Positions 47,215-60,625 of a stretch of DNA of 64,000 bases are shown in pieces. The translations under genes and the position numbers were made by a program. This stretch comes from Oasisia sp. SBJ-2009 (Eukaryota; Annelida; Polychaeta; Sabellida; Siboglinidae): NCBI GenBank assembly GCA_964017155.1, contig OZ024856.1, forward strand, positions 6,465,313 through 6,529,312, written 5' to 3'. The stretch's first letter is position 1. Every line of letters begins with the position of its first letter. The notes below the pieces were generated by a model, which saw nothing but the letters and a program-made list of their open reading frames with translations, was not told the origin of the DNA and did not search any database.

Positions 47215-47521
47215 CCTCTAGCGACCACTCAAATACTAAGCAGCGTAACAATTTCCCAGAAATCGAAACCTGCGTTGATCTTTATCAGTGAATTTCCGGT
47301 AATTGGTCAACGTGTTAGCTAAACGAGGGCGCGCACTGCCACTCCTCACAGACTCGGCTTCAGTGAGATGTGCGATGGGGAAGAACAAGCAAAGAACTGA
47401 GAGCAAGACGAGTGTCGCCGTAGCCACGAAGGAAAACACATTTCCACATACAGAATCTGGCTTACAGTTACCGCCGAAGTCGGAACTTGCCGGTGCGGTC
47501 CCGTTGACTAACGGAGACAAG
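47215..47521 (+). CDS. First coding exon of a small basic protein (weakly RBIS-like), with 5' flank
   Basis: Best copy of the family. ATG at 47375; 49 codons to the GACAAG|GTGAGC donor at 47521: MGKNKQRTESKTSVAVATKE through AGAVPLTNGDK. The two duplicates (32365-32511, 40748-40894) have the same 147-nt length, frame and donor, so this is a conserved exon. The start M-x-K-N-K, a V-(x2-3)-A-T/S-K-x-x-F block and a final T-N-x-x-K recall ribosomal biogenesis factor RBIS (C8orf59: MAKNK..., then TTNLKK), whose first coding part ends similarly. That resemblance is from memory and weak. No second exon was found before 48 kb, so the gene is probably a fragment. Confidence 0.45.
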
Positions 47522-47529
47522 GTGAGCAT

Positions 47530-50500
47530 TACTGCATACAAACAGCTCGGGCAAATAGGGGGCCACATCTGTAACTGTTATTGGGTAATGACATCACTGA
47601 TGTGGTTGATCCGGGTTGGCGCTGTATTTCAGTTTATTTTGCTGCGTTTGCATGTTGTCGCCGTTTGCTGTACGCTGTACGTACAGTCATTGCATGACGC
47701 TGTTGTGCGCCAGACCCGTTCAAGCCATCCGCGCCAGCCTGGGGGGGGGGTCTTTGCGGTACGCTCACAGAGTTAGATATCTATGGATAAGCTATATATA
47801 CTCTGTCTGGTGTATGTTTGCAGCGGTTTGTGTAGGCGTGTAACCAATAACAACACGGAAGTGTGGCCTATAAAGCGTGACCCAGTTTTATTTTTGTATA
47901 ATACGTGTCCAAAAAGCTGTACGTTGCATTCTAACTATAAATCGCTAGAATTGCAGTGATTGAAAACACTGAATACTACATCCCTCCTTTCTTTAGATTG
48001 AATCTCTATTATCTCTAGGTCCCAGTCGACAAATTAATTAGCGACTAATAATACTTCTAACATGCATAATAGAGAGTAATGGTATATATCGAATGTAGGG
48101 ACTATAGTAGGCCAGTGTTGTCAGTAATCAATTCCCTATAGTAGACAAGTCTTTTAATTGTTACTAATCAAGTCCCTATAGTAGGCAAGTGTTTTATTAC
48201 TGTTTCTTGGTGAGTTCAATGCGATAATTTACAACACAATGATTTTCTATTGTTAAAGATACTCAATCCACTCATTTGCTCCTAAAAAATCGTTTGCTCC
48301 TAGCGATTATTAGTCATTTCACAAAAAGCGGATGTATCAAATACTCCTTAATGATTGCTTAGTTGGTTTATGCATGCATGTTACTTTTTTTTTCTGAAAT
48401 AAATTAAATAAATAGGAACTATTTCGATTTTCGTTTCGATCGAACCCGGTCGAAACTCTATACGAAACGTAACTATGGAAATGGAGCTTTGAGCGGAATA
48501 CGCTTTAGTCTTCACGCGAACGAGGCTTGGGCGAGATTGACGGCTTCACCCTGTCGAGTTGTTTACGTTTAGAAACGGCGATCGAGTGTAGGCACGAATT
48601 ATTTTTATATTCCATCAACACGGCAAATTAAGCAGACAAAGACAGCATCGACGCATGATTGGGAAAGAATATACAACTAAGCAGTGAACAGAATGATTTC
48701 GCCTTCCGAACAATGAAAGTGCCCTTTGCAAGCTACGGGCACCGTTGGCCGGCGGCGAGGGACAGCGAACTGTCACTGACACTGACTACAATCCAGACAC
48801 AGTCCACATGCAGCGTTCGCACAGATGTTCTTCCAAATAGGTTAGTAACTACGAATTGCTCAGCTATAATCACGTATATATTTAGGCGTACGAGTATATA
48901 CGTCATTGATATTTGTGTTGTTTTTATTAAATTTATGTTATTGTTTACCTTCAACCTTGGCGCTTATTCAGGCAATGGCAATGACAGCTAGGCCCATGGT
49001 ACGACAAAATAGCAAGCCAAGGTTGAAGGTATATGGCTATGCTATGCCTATGAGTATGACTACACCAGGCATAGACTATGGCCTATATGACTATGACATG
49101 TCAGTGATTTATTATAATACTGTAACTATGTAATGTGTATGTCACATATGGTAGTCCTAAGGCTAAGATTAATTAACTAGGCTTAATTAGCCTAGTAGTA
49201 GCTAGGCATAATGTAAATGCATTATAAGTGATCCGTAACAGTTATACGTAGGCCTGCGTTATACATATTCATAATGACAATATTTAATACATTTATAATA
49301 ATAATTTAATACACTAAGCAAAATTTTATGATCATGTAATACATAAAAATAGGTATATACATATTATTTTAATTTATTAGTAACATTAATGTAATAAAAT
49401 AACAAGATACAGGGTGTATTACTTGCATTTGGAAGCCTGGGAGGTGATCGTTCATAACATTGCAAGTTTTTCAAGTACATTAAAATTTAAATGTGTCACA
49501 TTTTCAGAACTTGAGGTGTCATCACCATAGGGCATGCAGAAAAGCTCTTCATCTCAGGTAAATGAGTGTTGTAATATACATTAATTTACTCTCTCAACAA
49601 ACCTTTTATATAAATTGTACGGATTTATGTCATATGTGAATCCAAGGGTCCTGGGGTCCTGTGGATGTGCCTCCTACACTGTAGGAATTTGGTATTCCTA
49701 GGAACTTTTTATAATAGGTCAATGCTAATGTGCCTCAATATTGTTTGAAATATGACCCAGTTTAAGTGATAATAATAAGTTGTGGCATATCACTACTCCA
49801 GATGAGACAGTGGAAAATGAAGCTATGCGGTATCAACAAATATGTAAACCACACAATTTGGTTCAAAGGCCAGTAGGTTTTTGTGCCTTCAAGACGATTT
49901 CTGAATCTGCCCCTCTGTGTGATATTTTATTTGTCTGTGTTAATGGGTGGGTGCACTTGTTAAATTGTATATAAGTAAAGACATCATAAAGTAAAAACAT
50001 TTTATCAAAACTATTTCATGAAATTAACTACAAATTAATGGCAAGCACAATATAAGTATAACTACAGGTACAATCACTGCACTTGATATATTTATTTATT
50101 TCATCAGATAACAAGCAAAGCAACAATAAAAAAATTAGGACAAAGTTGAAAACGTGTTCTAAAGGTAAATGTAAAAAAACCGTTACTTTTATAAATATTT
50201 GTGTCATCGAGCATCCAGCACATGGTATATCAAATACTAATTAGTTCAAAAACATTAATCCCATTCACTAGGCTTTCAAATTATGCTTTTCACAGGGAAG
50301 ACATTAGCCTTAGCAAACGTGTGCTTAGTGATACATGTCATGGGAAAGTTGTTCAATATTCTGAAAGAATTGTCATAAGAAAACATATTTCTGAAAATTT
50401 ACTTTTGCAAAGAGTTCACCCATAACACACACACACACACAATTGTTACAGAAACATGCTGTAAATAGATAACATATACATACTATGTACATATAATAAC

Positions 50501-50930
50501 ATTATGTACATAACAAATATGCACAGCACTTTGTGACCATGTTGGATATTGTGCTTTATAAATAATAAATATATTAAATAAAGTAACTAGATTATACTTT
50601 GTTTAAAAAATCAGTAGATATAAAATAACTTGTTTTTAAATGTATTTAATACTTTGCATCTTTACACATAAAAAATGGGTAAACTAGTCAGGGTCCTTGC
50701 CATGTGACTGAGAGTTACATGTGCAATTGCTATATGCTACTCAATTCTATGAAGAGTACTGGCTAGAGATAGTGGTGAATACTTTTCTTTTGTACAATTA
50801 GTATTTTCACATATTAATTTCAGTGTGGCAGAATGTTTCTCACACTAGTAGAAATGTTCAATATAACAGGTCTGAGTAATGTATATATAACATGTGGGCA
50901 TGCAAATTTTATAACATGAATAAAACAATT
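47530..50930. other. No gene confirmed
   Basis: 48400-48990 is somewhat GC-richer, with a 110-codon frame at 48659-48991 that crosses a possible donor (CAAATAG|GTTAGT). It could be a promoter and first exon, but there is no domain or partner exon. 49000-50930 is AT-rich with only short motif-free frames. Confidence 0.3.
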
Positions 50931-50938
50931 ATATTACC

Positions 50939-52215
50939 CAGAGATGGAGTAATCATACTCGTGTACTCGTACTCATGTACTCGTATTGTATTTGAGTACG
51001 AGTACTTTTTGAGTACGAGTACTCGAGTATGAAGGCAAGTAATCGTACTCGAGTACATTACCAATGTAATCGTACTCACGATTACTTCTCACGATTACAT
51101 ATTTTTCATATGAACAGTTGCAAACAAATATATTAGACAGATAAAAATAGCAATATTAGAAGTAATTTAATAAATGTAATAATAATCAAGGTATTCATTT
51201 TCTATTACTGTTGAGCATTTCAGTTAAATAAATATTCAGTCAGATTTCCCTAATTAATACCTTCTCTTCCCAGAGAAGCCACATCTCCTCACCCTCCTGC
51301 TGAGTACAAAGTACAAGTTATATTGTGACAATCCCAGGGAAGCACTGCATGAGATAAGCGTCCCCTAACATCTTGGTTTGTAATTTTAGAAGCCATGCCA
51401 CAGCCCAATTGTACTGTTTGCTCTTTCAGTATGGTGTGAATGACTGGGCAGTTAGCTGCTAAATATCTGTCCATTATGTTTAAGTAAGTGTAAAGTGTAA
51501 ACCTGTCTAAATCCCCAACTATTCTGTTTGTCTCATCTGATATATGACATATTGGAATTGGATATTATTGCTAATATGATCCCTGGGATTTGAAATGTTG
51601 TTATTGTATAATTTATATTTGATCATGTGTATTTGACATTTAAAAGGGGACATTTGAAATTCTTAAATGCATCATATTTGTATTTGATTCAGAAGTTTAA
51701 TATTTTCCTCTTGATACTTCATTGACATAATTGAACCACCACTAAATTGACACTCATTATAACACTTGTATGCTATTTGCTACAGTATCACTATGATACC
51801 TTTACTTTGTAGTATCATGATATATTGACATCTTGAGCATCAATGCAGTATTAAATGGTTCATTCAACACATGATAAAGTCATCTGATGATTTATAATAA
51901 TAATAACATCTGGACAGTGGATAGCAGTTAGCAGTAATCAGTTAGAACACTAGATATTGGCACAGCAACAGAAAATGAATGACACCTGATTCCATGGAGG
52001 TCGCCTTTACGGTAGAAACAGGATATTCATTAAAGGAATCGTGAAAGTACCAGTAATCATGATTACATTCTAAAGTAATCGTACTCGTACTCGAGTACAT
52101 TCTAAAGTAATCTTACTCGAGTACATTTGTTTTCGGAGTACTCATACTCATGCATGTTCAAAGTAATCATACTCGTATTCGAGTACATTTGTATTGTACT
52201 CACTCCATCTCTGAA
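50939..52215. mobile_element. hAT-like non-autonomous element with GAGTACGAGTA-rich ends
   Basis: Starts CAGAGATGGAGT and ends with its inverse, ACTCCATCTCTG (plus AA). Flanks ATATTACC (50931-50938) and TTATTACC (52216-52223) match at 7 of 8 positions, a plausible 8-bp duplication. CAGxG...-type termini are common in hAT. Both subterminal regions (50950-51100 and 52040-52200) are packed with GAGTACGAGTA and AGTAATC motifs in both orientations. The interior has no transposase core; a 61-codon minus-strand frame at 51289-51474 is unassigned. Confidence 0.65.
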
Positions 52216-52219
52216 TTAT

Positions 52220-53450
52220 TACCATGATATTGACTTTGGCTATGTATGTCGTCACATATAAAATATAATACATGTCAGAACTAATTGTCACTTTGTTTCT
52301 TTTATAGGCAGATGTGGATGTGGATGTACAGCAAAATGCCAGGAAGCTGGTATGCAGTATCATCAAAGAGAGTGAACTCACACAATGTCATCGATATCCA
52401 AGCTGATGTTGTTCACCAAAGAATTTCGAACCTGTCTTATGGTGTCGAGAGAGGTTGACCAAAGGCTCATGCCATATTTGACAGACCATGGCAGCCACTG
52501 TTCCATCACCAACTGCAAAGCTAGTCAGGCGTCACCATATTCGCATGTCAAGCACTCTGCATTCTACATTCTAGTCAGTCAGGGTACCTGACCGGCATGG
52601 AAGCCAGTGTACACACAACTAGTACTGCGGAGTCTGTCACAATGCAACACACAGTACAACTGGGATCACTTCTGGTCGACATTCGAATACTTGACATTTA
52701 ATATGGAGCATCTTGCACGGCGCATAGCTGTATAGTCCTGTCCACAAATACAACTGTCCTGTAACTTGTTGAACTAGTGGTAGTAAGCATTGTTCAGTTT
52801 CTTGTTGACCTGTAAAGAAAAGCATGTATTCAATTTCAGTAAACAAACAATATGGTAGTGGAGTTGGGAGTAAATAATGATGCCATGCAATAACTACTAC
52901 ATGGTGTACACATATTCATTTTTGACATTTTTGTCAAACATGAATATGTGAGGTTTTCTGGTCAACGCAAATGTTGGAAATGACAAAATAAGGTTATTGT
53001 GATGCCAACAGCACATTCCCTCAGAAAATATTCAAGCATTCATAATATGTATGTCTACCTTCTTCAACACTGTATTATTGATTTCTTGAGTCATTGCTTC
53101 AGTATTTCCCCTGCTATATGATGAGTGAGGTGGACTACTTCAGTGTTTTTCTAAGCCATTTTGCACAAAATATGCCAGGATGGCCACCTCATAGGTATTT
53201 CTTGCTATAAACATGTTTACACTTGTAGCTGTGCATTTGTTTCCTCTCTATTTCCCAGGGAATAAGTTAAAACATCCTTCAACATGCACCATTGTTAAGG
53301 TAATTTTTAAAATTGATCTATGTCGCCATGCCCCAAGACTCACACAGTGTATGTGCATTAATGTCTGTGTGCACACACTGGGTATAATATGCATTATACA
53401 AGAGCAAAGGTTATTCTAATTTTCCATTAAAATAATTTATACGTTGTTGA
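52220..53450. other. Unassigned; possible exon at 52308-52415
   Basis: After a TTTTATAG acceptor a stretch reads ADVDVDVQQNARKLVCSIIK followed by ESELTQCHRYPS-stop. This is protein-like but has no family assignment. The rest is AT-rich. Confidence 0.25.
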
Positions 53451-53458
53451 TTGTTAAA

Positions 53459-53649
53459 ATGTTTAAATTACCTGGATTGATCAGATGTGAGCCTCCCGCA
53501 AACTACGTATCATCAATGCATCTGCCATACCAATGCCCTGGCTGTCTTAATATTACCCTCTCATCTGCCTTGTCTCACTTTTGCATTGTATTATGACCTA
53601 TATATTATGCATTCATATATTGCTGTGATGAAAATGTTGATAAATATTT
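53459..53649. repeat. Empty-site tandem copy (about 190 bp)
   Basis: This unit (TTTAAATTACCTGGATTGAT ... TGTCTCACTTTTGCATTGTA) is repeated directly after it. In the second copy the sequence is interrupted at 53709 and resumes at 58705. The first copy therefore preserves the pre-insertion site near 53506-53509. Confidence 0.85.
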
Positions 53650-54385
53650 GAAAACAGCTGTTTAAATTACCTGGATTTATCAGATGTGAGCCTCCCGCAG
53701 ACTACATGCCCAGATAGCCACCTATATCGGCACGATATCGGCTGCATCTCAGCAATCTCGGGCCTATCTCTCCTATGTCGGGCCGATATCGGTGCGATGT
53801 TGGCTATACTGGCTGTACGCACTATGCAGCCGACATCGGGCCAATATCGTTCCGATGTTGGCGATACTGGCAGTATGTAGGCACCCATGCAGCCGACATC
53901 GGACCGAGATCGGCCCAAGATAAGCCATGTCTTTATATGCAGCAAGGGTTTGGGCAGTAAATATAATGTTGTTATCCATTATAAATCTGAACGTATGCAA
54001 AGCTAACTTAATACATATCGCATTAATTGTGGTGAATGTAATTAGTAGAGAATTTGGGCGAGGTTAGGTGTGTTTATTTTTTATTAAATGTTTCCAATAT
54101 TTTGCGCGCCACTATAATCAGATTGTCCCGCCGTCCGTCATAGGGCCTACTAAAACACAACCAAGGGTGTACCTACATAATATTCCCTGCACGTAAGTGT
54201 TTATAAAAAAAAACTCTTCTAAGAAAATAATCTTTAGAAGAAACAGTTTGAACATCCAAAGAAAATATATTCAAGACAATATTAGTATATTTTGTAACAA
54301 AACTATACCAAAACATGTCTTCTCACAGTTGAATATAGATTGAACTGTCAATGAACTCCAAGGTCCTTAAATTTAGCCTAGCCTG

Positions 54386-54583
54386 ATGATACCCCATGGA
54401 GAGATCAGTGATTACAGCCCCAGTGACACCAATGCTAGTGATGTAACAGTAGTCCAGCTGGGGAGTCCAGTGAGGATTTTAGATGAGGATTTTAGACTGA
54501 CAAGATGGGCTTGGCTCCTAAAAGTTGTATTATGGTATTCAGTGACAATATTCATTGGAATTAGTCTGCATTTGGTGCAATGA
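54386..54583 (+). CDS. Possible internal exon of the 5-kb element
   Basis: Open frame with GEISDYSPSDTNASDVTVVQ then LGSPVRILDEDFRLTRWAWL. The acidic Ser-rich start has coding-like composition; the hydrophobic end after 54510 may be intron read-through. No family assignment. Confidence 0.3.
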   Translation: MIPHGEISDYSPSDTNASDVTVVQLGSPVRILDEDFRLTRWAWLLKVVLWYSVTIFIGISLHLVQ

Positions 54584-56479
54584 AGGATGCTAAAAATAAG
54601 CATTGGGAATGCATTCTGTAGTGTGGTGGAAATAAGACTTAATGTTGGTGGTTTGAGAAAAAAGTCAACCATATCATGGTCCTATGACATAACACTTTAT
54701 GTATGAGAGAATAAAATATTACATTGGAACCATACTGTGTCAATGACAATGATAGTTACTTTGGCCATGAGCAATATGCACATTGCTTATAACAACTGGC
54801 ACTGAAATGGTAATTAGGACATACATTTTATTTCACACATTGATAAAGCAGAAAATACAAGGCCTAAAAGGTATATTTCATATTAGCAGTGATACCTGTG
54901 ATAAAAAGGGGAGAACATATACAATTTTGACAACTTTGACAACTACTCTGTGAGCCTCCTTACTCACTGCGTTCAACACAGTTGGATGAAGACTGACACA
55001 GCTATTCAAGGCAAATAATGACTAGACAAAACCAGAGATAGTGTGTGTGTGCTCGCGCCTGCCTACATGCATATACGTATATGCACGCATATGTGTGTGC
55101 ACATACATGCACATGCACATTTCAATGCAACGCGTCTGTACACTCAATATACAGTATATAGCCCTAGTTTCAAAATACATGATCAACTTGCCGAGACATA
55201 CCAATACATGCGACCACAATGGAGGAATGGCTGAGTTACCTGGCCTATGCAGTTAAGAGCGATACATCTGAGTCATGCATGCAGAGAACCTCCAACACAA
55301 AAATGTCATCGTCAACGTTGAAATGACAGCAGTCTCTTCACTACATACAATCCAGAGCATTCTACACCACTTAAAATAGTAAGTTTGACTTCAGTATCAT
55401 TTCAATGTCCAGGTTTAATAAGTAGTCTTCAAATTGCCCATGCCCAAAGCATATATCCTGATGCAGATAGTAACTCCTGTTTGTACCAACACAGTGTCAA
55501 TCCAAAATAATAAAGTTGATACATGGCATGCATTGAGTCTTTTTTAGACTAAACTAGACTAGAGTCAGCATGAATGATTCTGTTTTTCTACAAAATAGCT
55601 CTCACAATGTGCCAGCCATCATAACTTTGTTTGTGTCCCCTGTGTAAAGGTATACAATTACTAGCACCATATTTCATATTTGGCATATATTTACATTTTT
55701 AAGAACTTTTTCACACATAACAGTGACCATTTGTGGACAAAACTACAATTCTCACACATCTCTGTAGCAGCAACATCATCTGAAATGCAAAAATGGCACC
55801 TAGCATTTCTGTTGCCATGGAGCTTCCTAACCCAGTTATTAGGGCACAGAGCACTGTTGATTTTCCCATTGGCGGCCATGTTAACGTTTTGTCAGATTAT
55901 AAGGAAACTGGACCTGAGAAAATATTAAAATTTTAACACAATCACTGCAGTCATGTCACTGATATGCTGATCAAATTTCGTCAAAAAAGCATATCTCAGG
56001 CTCTCTTAAAATGCATGCATGTGTTCTGACCCTCAATATTGACCAAACTGAGCACGCTTTTCTGCATTCGCAGGGTCATGTAAGAAAAAATGGCTAAAAA
56101 TCACTACGCCAACTACACTCTGCCTAACATGCGTCATTGCACTGCAGATATATCATAGCACTTAACCTACTGGTATGCCTGTCCTACGGTACTCATTTCA
56201 CATTAATTTATTTTTTCAAAATCTCAAATGACACAATTATTAAGGTACTACATTCGTATGGGTTAGACCAGGAAGTCAAACTGTGCTCTGACCCCTCCAG
56301 CCTCCCAGGCCTGGAACTCTGGAGGTAGTGAGTGACCTTTGAGACTAGGTTCCATGCATCTTGACTGCACTGCCTTAGAGGATTTAGAGAGAAGCACAGC
56401 TACAGTGGAGAAGGTACGTTTAATCATTTATTTTGTTGTAAATCCGTAAACCTTTGTACATTTCTAGATTAACAAATCA

Positions 56480-57460
56480 TTTGATTTAGAATAAATAAGG
56501 AGAAAATCAATAGAGTACATTCCACAACATTTTTAGGTGTAGTAATTGATTGCAAATTAAACTGGAAAAGTCACATTTTATCAGTAAGATCTAAACTGTC
56601 AAAATGCTGTGCTATTATGTATAGAGCCAGTTCTTTGATTAACAAACATGGTATGCATATTTTGAACTATTCTCTTTTCATGCCTTATATTATGTATTGT
56701 GCTGAAATATGGGGTAACACATATGCTACAAATATTCATTGTTTAGTTTTATTACAGAAAAGAGTTACAAGATTAATTTGTGGTGCAAAAAGACTTGATC
56801 ACACAAATTTACTCTTTCACAATGTACATATTCTTAAATTACCAGATCTTGTAAAGCTAAAAACTGCTATAATTATGTTTAAGGCATATCATTATATATT
56901 ACCAATGAATGTACAAAAATTGTTCAAAATACATGACTCTCGATATTCATCCAGGTATAAATGCAAGTTCAAGCAAATCTATGTACGTACTAACTTAAAA
57001 AGTATGTGCATTTATGTTATTGGAGTTAATCTTTGGAACTCCTTCGATAATTCACTGATTAGTTGTAAAAAAATTCATCATTTCAAAAAGTGTTATACAA
57101 ATAGACTGTTGAATAATTATGTGTTAGAGTCCTAGATAATTTTTGCTAACATAAATTAGATAAAAAAATTAACATTCAGTTTGTTTATTGTTGTAAAGAT
57201 TTTGTTTTTTGTTTTTCTCTTCAACAAATGTCACAATGTCTTTTTTTATTAAATGCTGTGTGGTTACACATATAAATAGTGTTGTCGCACATTCTATTGC
57301 ATTGTTCAGATGCTTTATGTATGAAATTAAGAAATTATAAGGGTAAACATGATAAGTATTGTACTTCTTTTACCCTTTTTTCAACAATTTATATTGTATT
57401 TTATGCACTGTATTTATAATGTAGTAGTTGTTTGTTGAAATAAATTTCAATTCAATTCAA
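56480..57460 (+). pseudogene. LINE ORF2 C-terminal fragment with 3' UTR
   Basis: Reading from about 56490: STTFLGVVIDCKLNWKSHIL, then SLFMPYIMYCAEIWGNTYAT, LLQKRVTRLICGAKRLDHTN and VNLWNSFDN to a stop at 57133-57135. These are the 'FLGVxID..LNWxxHI' and 'YCxEVWGNTY' motifs of Jockey/CR1/L2-group elements, downstream of the RT core. The tail ends in CAATTCAATTCAATT repeats. 5'-truncated and dead. Confidence 0.8.
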
Positions 57461-57461
57461 T

Positions 57462-58012
<551 letters not shown>

Positions 58013-58117
58013 TATTTTGTTGCTCAGTCTGTGACATTAGTTAAATATAGATGGTATCTAGCTTAATGTCTCTTTCATTTTAATTGCAGAAGACATCAGG
58101 AGAAATGAAGACACCTC

Positions 58118-58318
58118 GTAGGCCCTACAGAAAACGCCATCCAGAAGTGTCTGTCCAAATGGTTCATGGGGCCCAAAGACTGGAATGGGAACAGGGCTAA
58201 GAGAAGAACCTCGGAAACTTTGCCACTGTGTGATGAAAATAAAACAAAATATGTCATTGCATTCTTTGTTACCTACTCATTAAGCCACACAAAGCTAGCC
58301 TATAGTGTATCCAAGTAA
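58118..58318 (+). CDS. Possible last exon of the 5-kb element's gene
   Basis: Sixty-six codons in one frame: VGPTENAIQKCLSKWFMGPK, DWNGNRAKRRTSETLPLCDE and on to a TAA at 58316-58318. A CTCGTAG acceptor at 58116-58122 could feed it. The 'I...LxxWx..xxDxxGxRxKR' pattern is one I recall from C-termini of multicopy transposon-linked or BEN/DUF4806-type proteins. Function unknown. Confidence 0.4.
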   Translation, partial: VGPTENAIQKCLSKWFMGPKDWNGNRAKRRTSETLPLCDENKTKYVIAFFVTYSLSHTKLAYSVSK

Positions 58319-58869
58319 TATAGGCTATAACGGTTTCATCTAGGCATAATGCCTAGATGAAACTGATATAGCTTAGATGCAACCGAGATTGCCGAGATCG
58401 ATCGGATCTCGGGGATCTCACCGAGATCGGTCCGATCTCGGTCCGATCTCGGGGATCTCAGCTGCATCTAGGCTATATCGGTTTCATCTAGGCATGCTAT
58501 AGATGCAGCCGCGATTGCCGAGATCGGACCGAGATCGATCCCATGTGCAAAACCCAGATCGGGCCGATGTCGTCTATCTCGGTTCGACATAGGGCCGAGA
58601 TGCCCGAGATAGGCCCGATGTCGTATGCCGAGATCGGGCCGATGTCGGTGCCGAGATGGCCGAGATCGGGCCGATATTGGGCCAATATCGTTTGGCTATC
58701 TGGGTATCCTCCCTGCATCTGCCATACCCATGTGACTGCCTTAATCTTAGCCTTTCCTCTGACTTGTCTCACTTTTGTATTGTAGTGTGGCCTGTAGCAA
58801 TATTATAATTCGAATATAATATTATTATGCATTATAATAGAAATAAACATATAATAGAAATCAACAACA

Positions 58870-60038
58870 TTCAGTAATAGTACTGAAATGTGAGTCGCAA
58901 AACACTGTTTTAATAATTGTGAAATATAATATAATTCTCCGTTTGACGTTCTGTTACACGAGATAACGGATGCTCCCCCTAAAAATACAACGTTTCTTGC
59001 CCGACCGACAAGAGCCTACTTAGTAGGCTCTTGCATCTTAGTAGGCTACTAGTATACTGTTACCAGTCCCCCATGTCAATTTTATTTTTAATTTCGTCCC
59101 TCACGTCATCTATTCTCTCTGGATATGTACTTTCGCAATTACTAAGTTTATTAACAAGATCCTGCGTAATCAAATATTGTGATGCTGAGCCTGAGCGATA
59201 TCGATGGTGACTGTCATTGTCAACTCAAACTGGCTTGCCTTGTCAGTGACACTGTCAGATTTATATTTAGTATAATCTTACAAGTTAGAGAATCCGCGTC
59301 GAGTCAACGTTCACAAGAGTGAATTATCCCCCGACTACTCGCTCTTGTTGCTGACTGCGTTAATGCACTTAATGCGTACCTTCATAGAAGAATCACTGCC
59401 TTTGAGTTTACTTGCAATCTCGCACCAAAGCACGTGCGATTTGTTATTGTGGTGCCGTAGTAAGTCGATCTCGCATAAAACACGTGACCCAAACAGCACA
59501 GGGCGTCGGCAGCTGCTGATTGTTTCGCCAGTTATACCCGGTGTAACGGCGATTCTTTTTTTACAATTATAAAATGACAAGTACGCATTAAAAAAATTAA
59601 CTGACTGTGCATACTAGTTAAACTATTAACACATTACACATCTGGTAATAAAAGAACCGGTTTGGCGATTAGCAAACGAGTGGATTGAGTACCTTTAACA
59701 CTTTGCAACTCATTCTGCAGTTCTAAAGCTAACACTTTCCTCAATTTGCATACTAGCTAACAGTTCTAGCTCAGTTTGCAAAACTAACTAACACTTTTCT
59801 CATTGTGCAAACAAGCATTTTGTTGTCTTGTGTTTAGAATATATACATTGTTTTAATAATGGTTTATTAATATGGATTTCCTCATAACATATGACACCAT
59901 CACATCTCTTCAGTTAAACACATCCACACACATGCATACAGTCACACACATCTACATGCACATCACCACAGCTTCACCATAACACACAACAGCAAAGCAC
60001 ACAACACAGGTCATCATAGCACAGCACACACACACACA

Positions 60039-60102
<64 letters not shown>

Positions 60103-60600
60103 CTCACTCACTCACTCATTCACCCACTCACATACACACCATGTAAACACATACACATTTCATAAATACACACACACCATGTAAATACACACACACATAA
60201 ACACACTAAATAGACACCACGTAAAATACAAACACAAATATAAACACATGCATATAACAGCTTCACACATATACACACAGATCATTCCATAGACTAAGTT
60301 TACTAATTATTATTACAGTACAGTAGGCTTATGATCGTGTTTTGTTAGACAAACAATATAATAAAACGTTGCTGTGTTAACCTAAACAAAGTGCAGTAGC
60401 GGTGTGCATTTTGGGTTTGAACGTGTTAGGGATTGCCTCGTCTTAGCGTGGTTAATACACGCAATGCGTTTTATTTCCACATGTTATTAATACATGTTTG
60501 TAGCCATACCACATGACATCGCAAACGACGTAAATAGATAACAAAAAGATACATTATTGTAAACTATGTGCTGTACGTTGTAACAAGTAATCGTTTCTTG
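58870..60600. other. Upstream region of Mx gene B
   Basis: No coding exon recognised. Compound (CACG)n with flanking (CA)n at about 60028-60110, and CACA-rich sequence to 60290. The final 60-70 bp align with the sequence upstream of the gene A acceptor. Any leader exon or promoter of gene B lies here or further left. Confidence 0.4.
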
Positions 60601-60625
60601 TTCGTTCTTGCAGCAGACGAAGACA

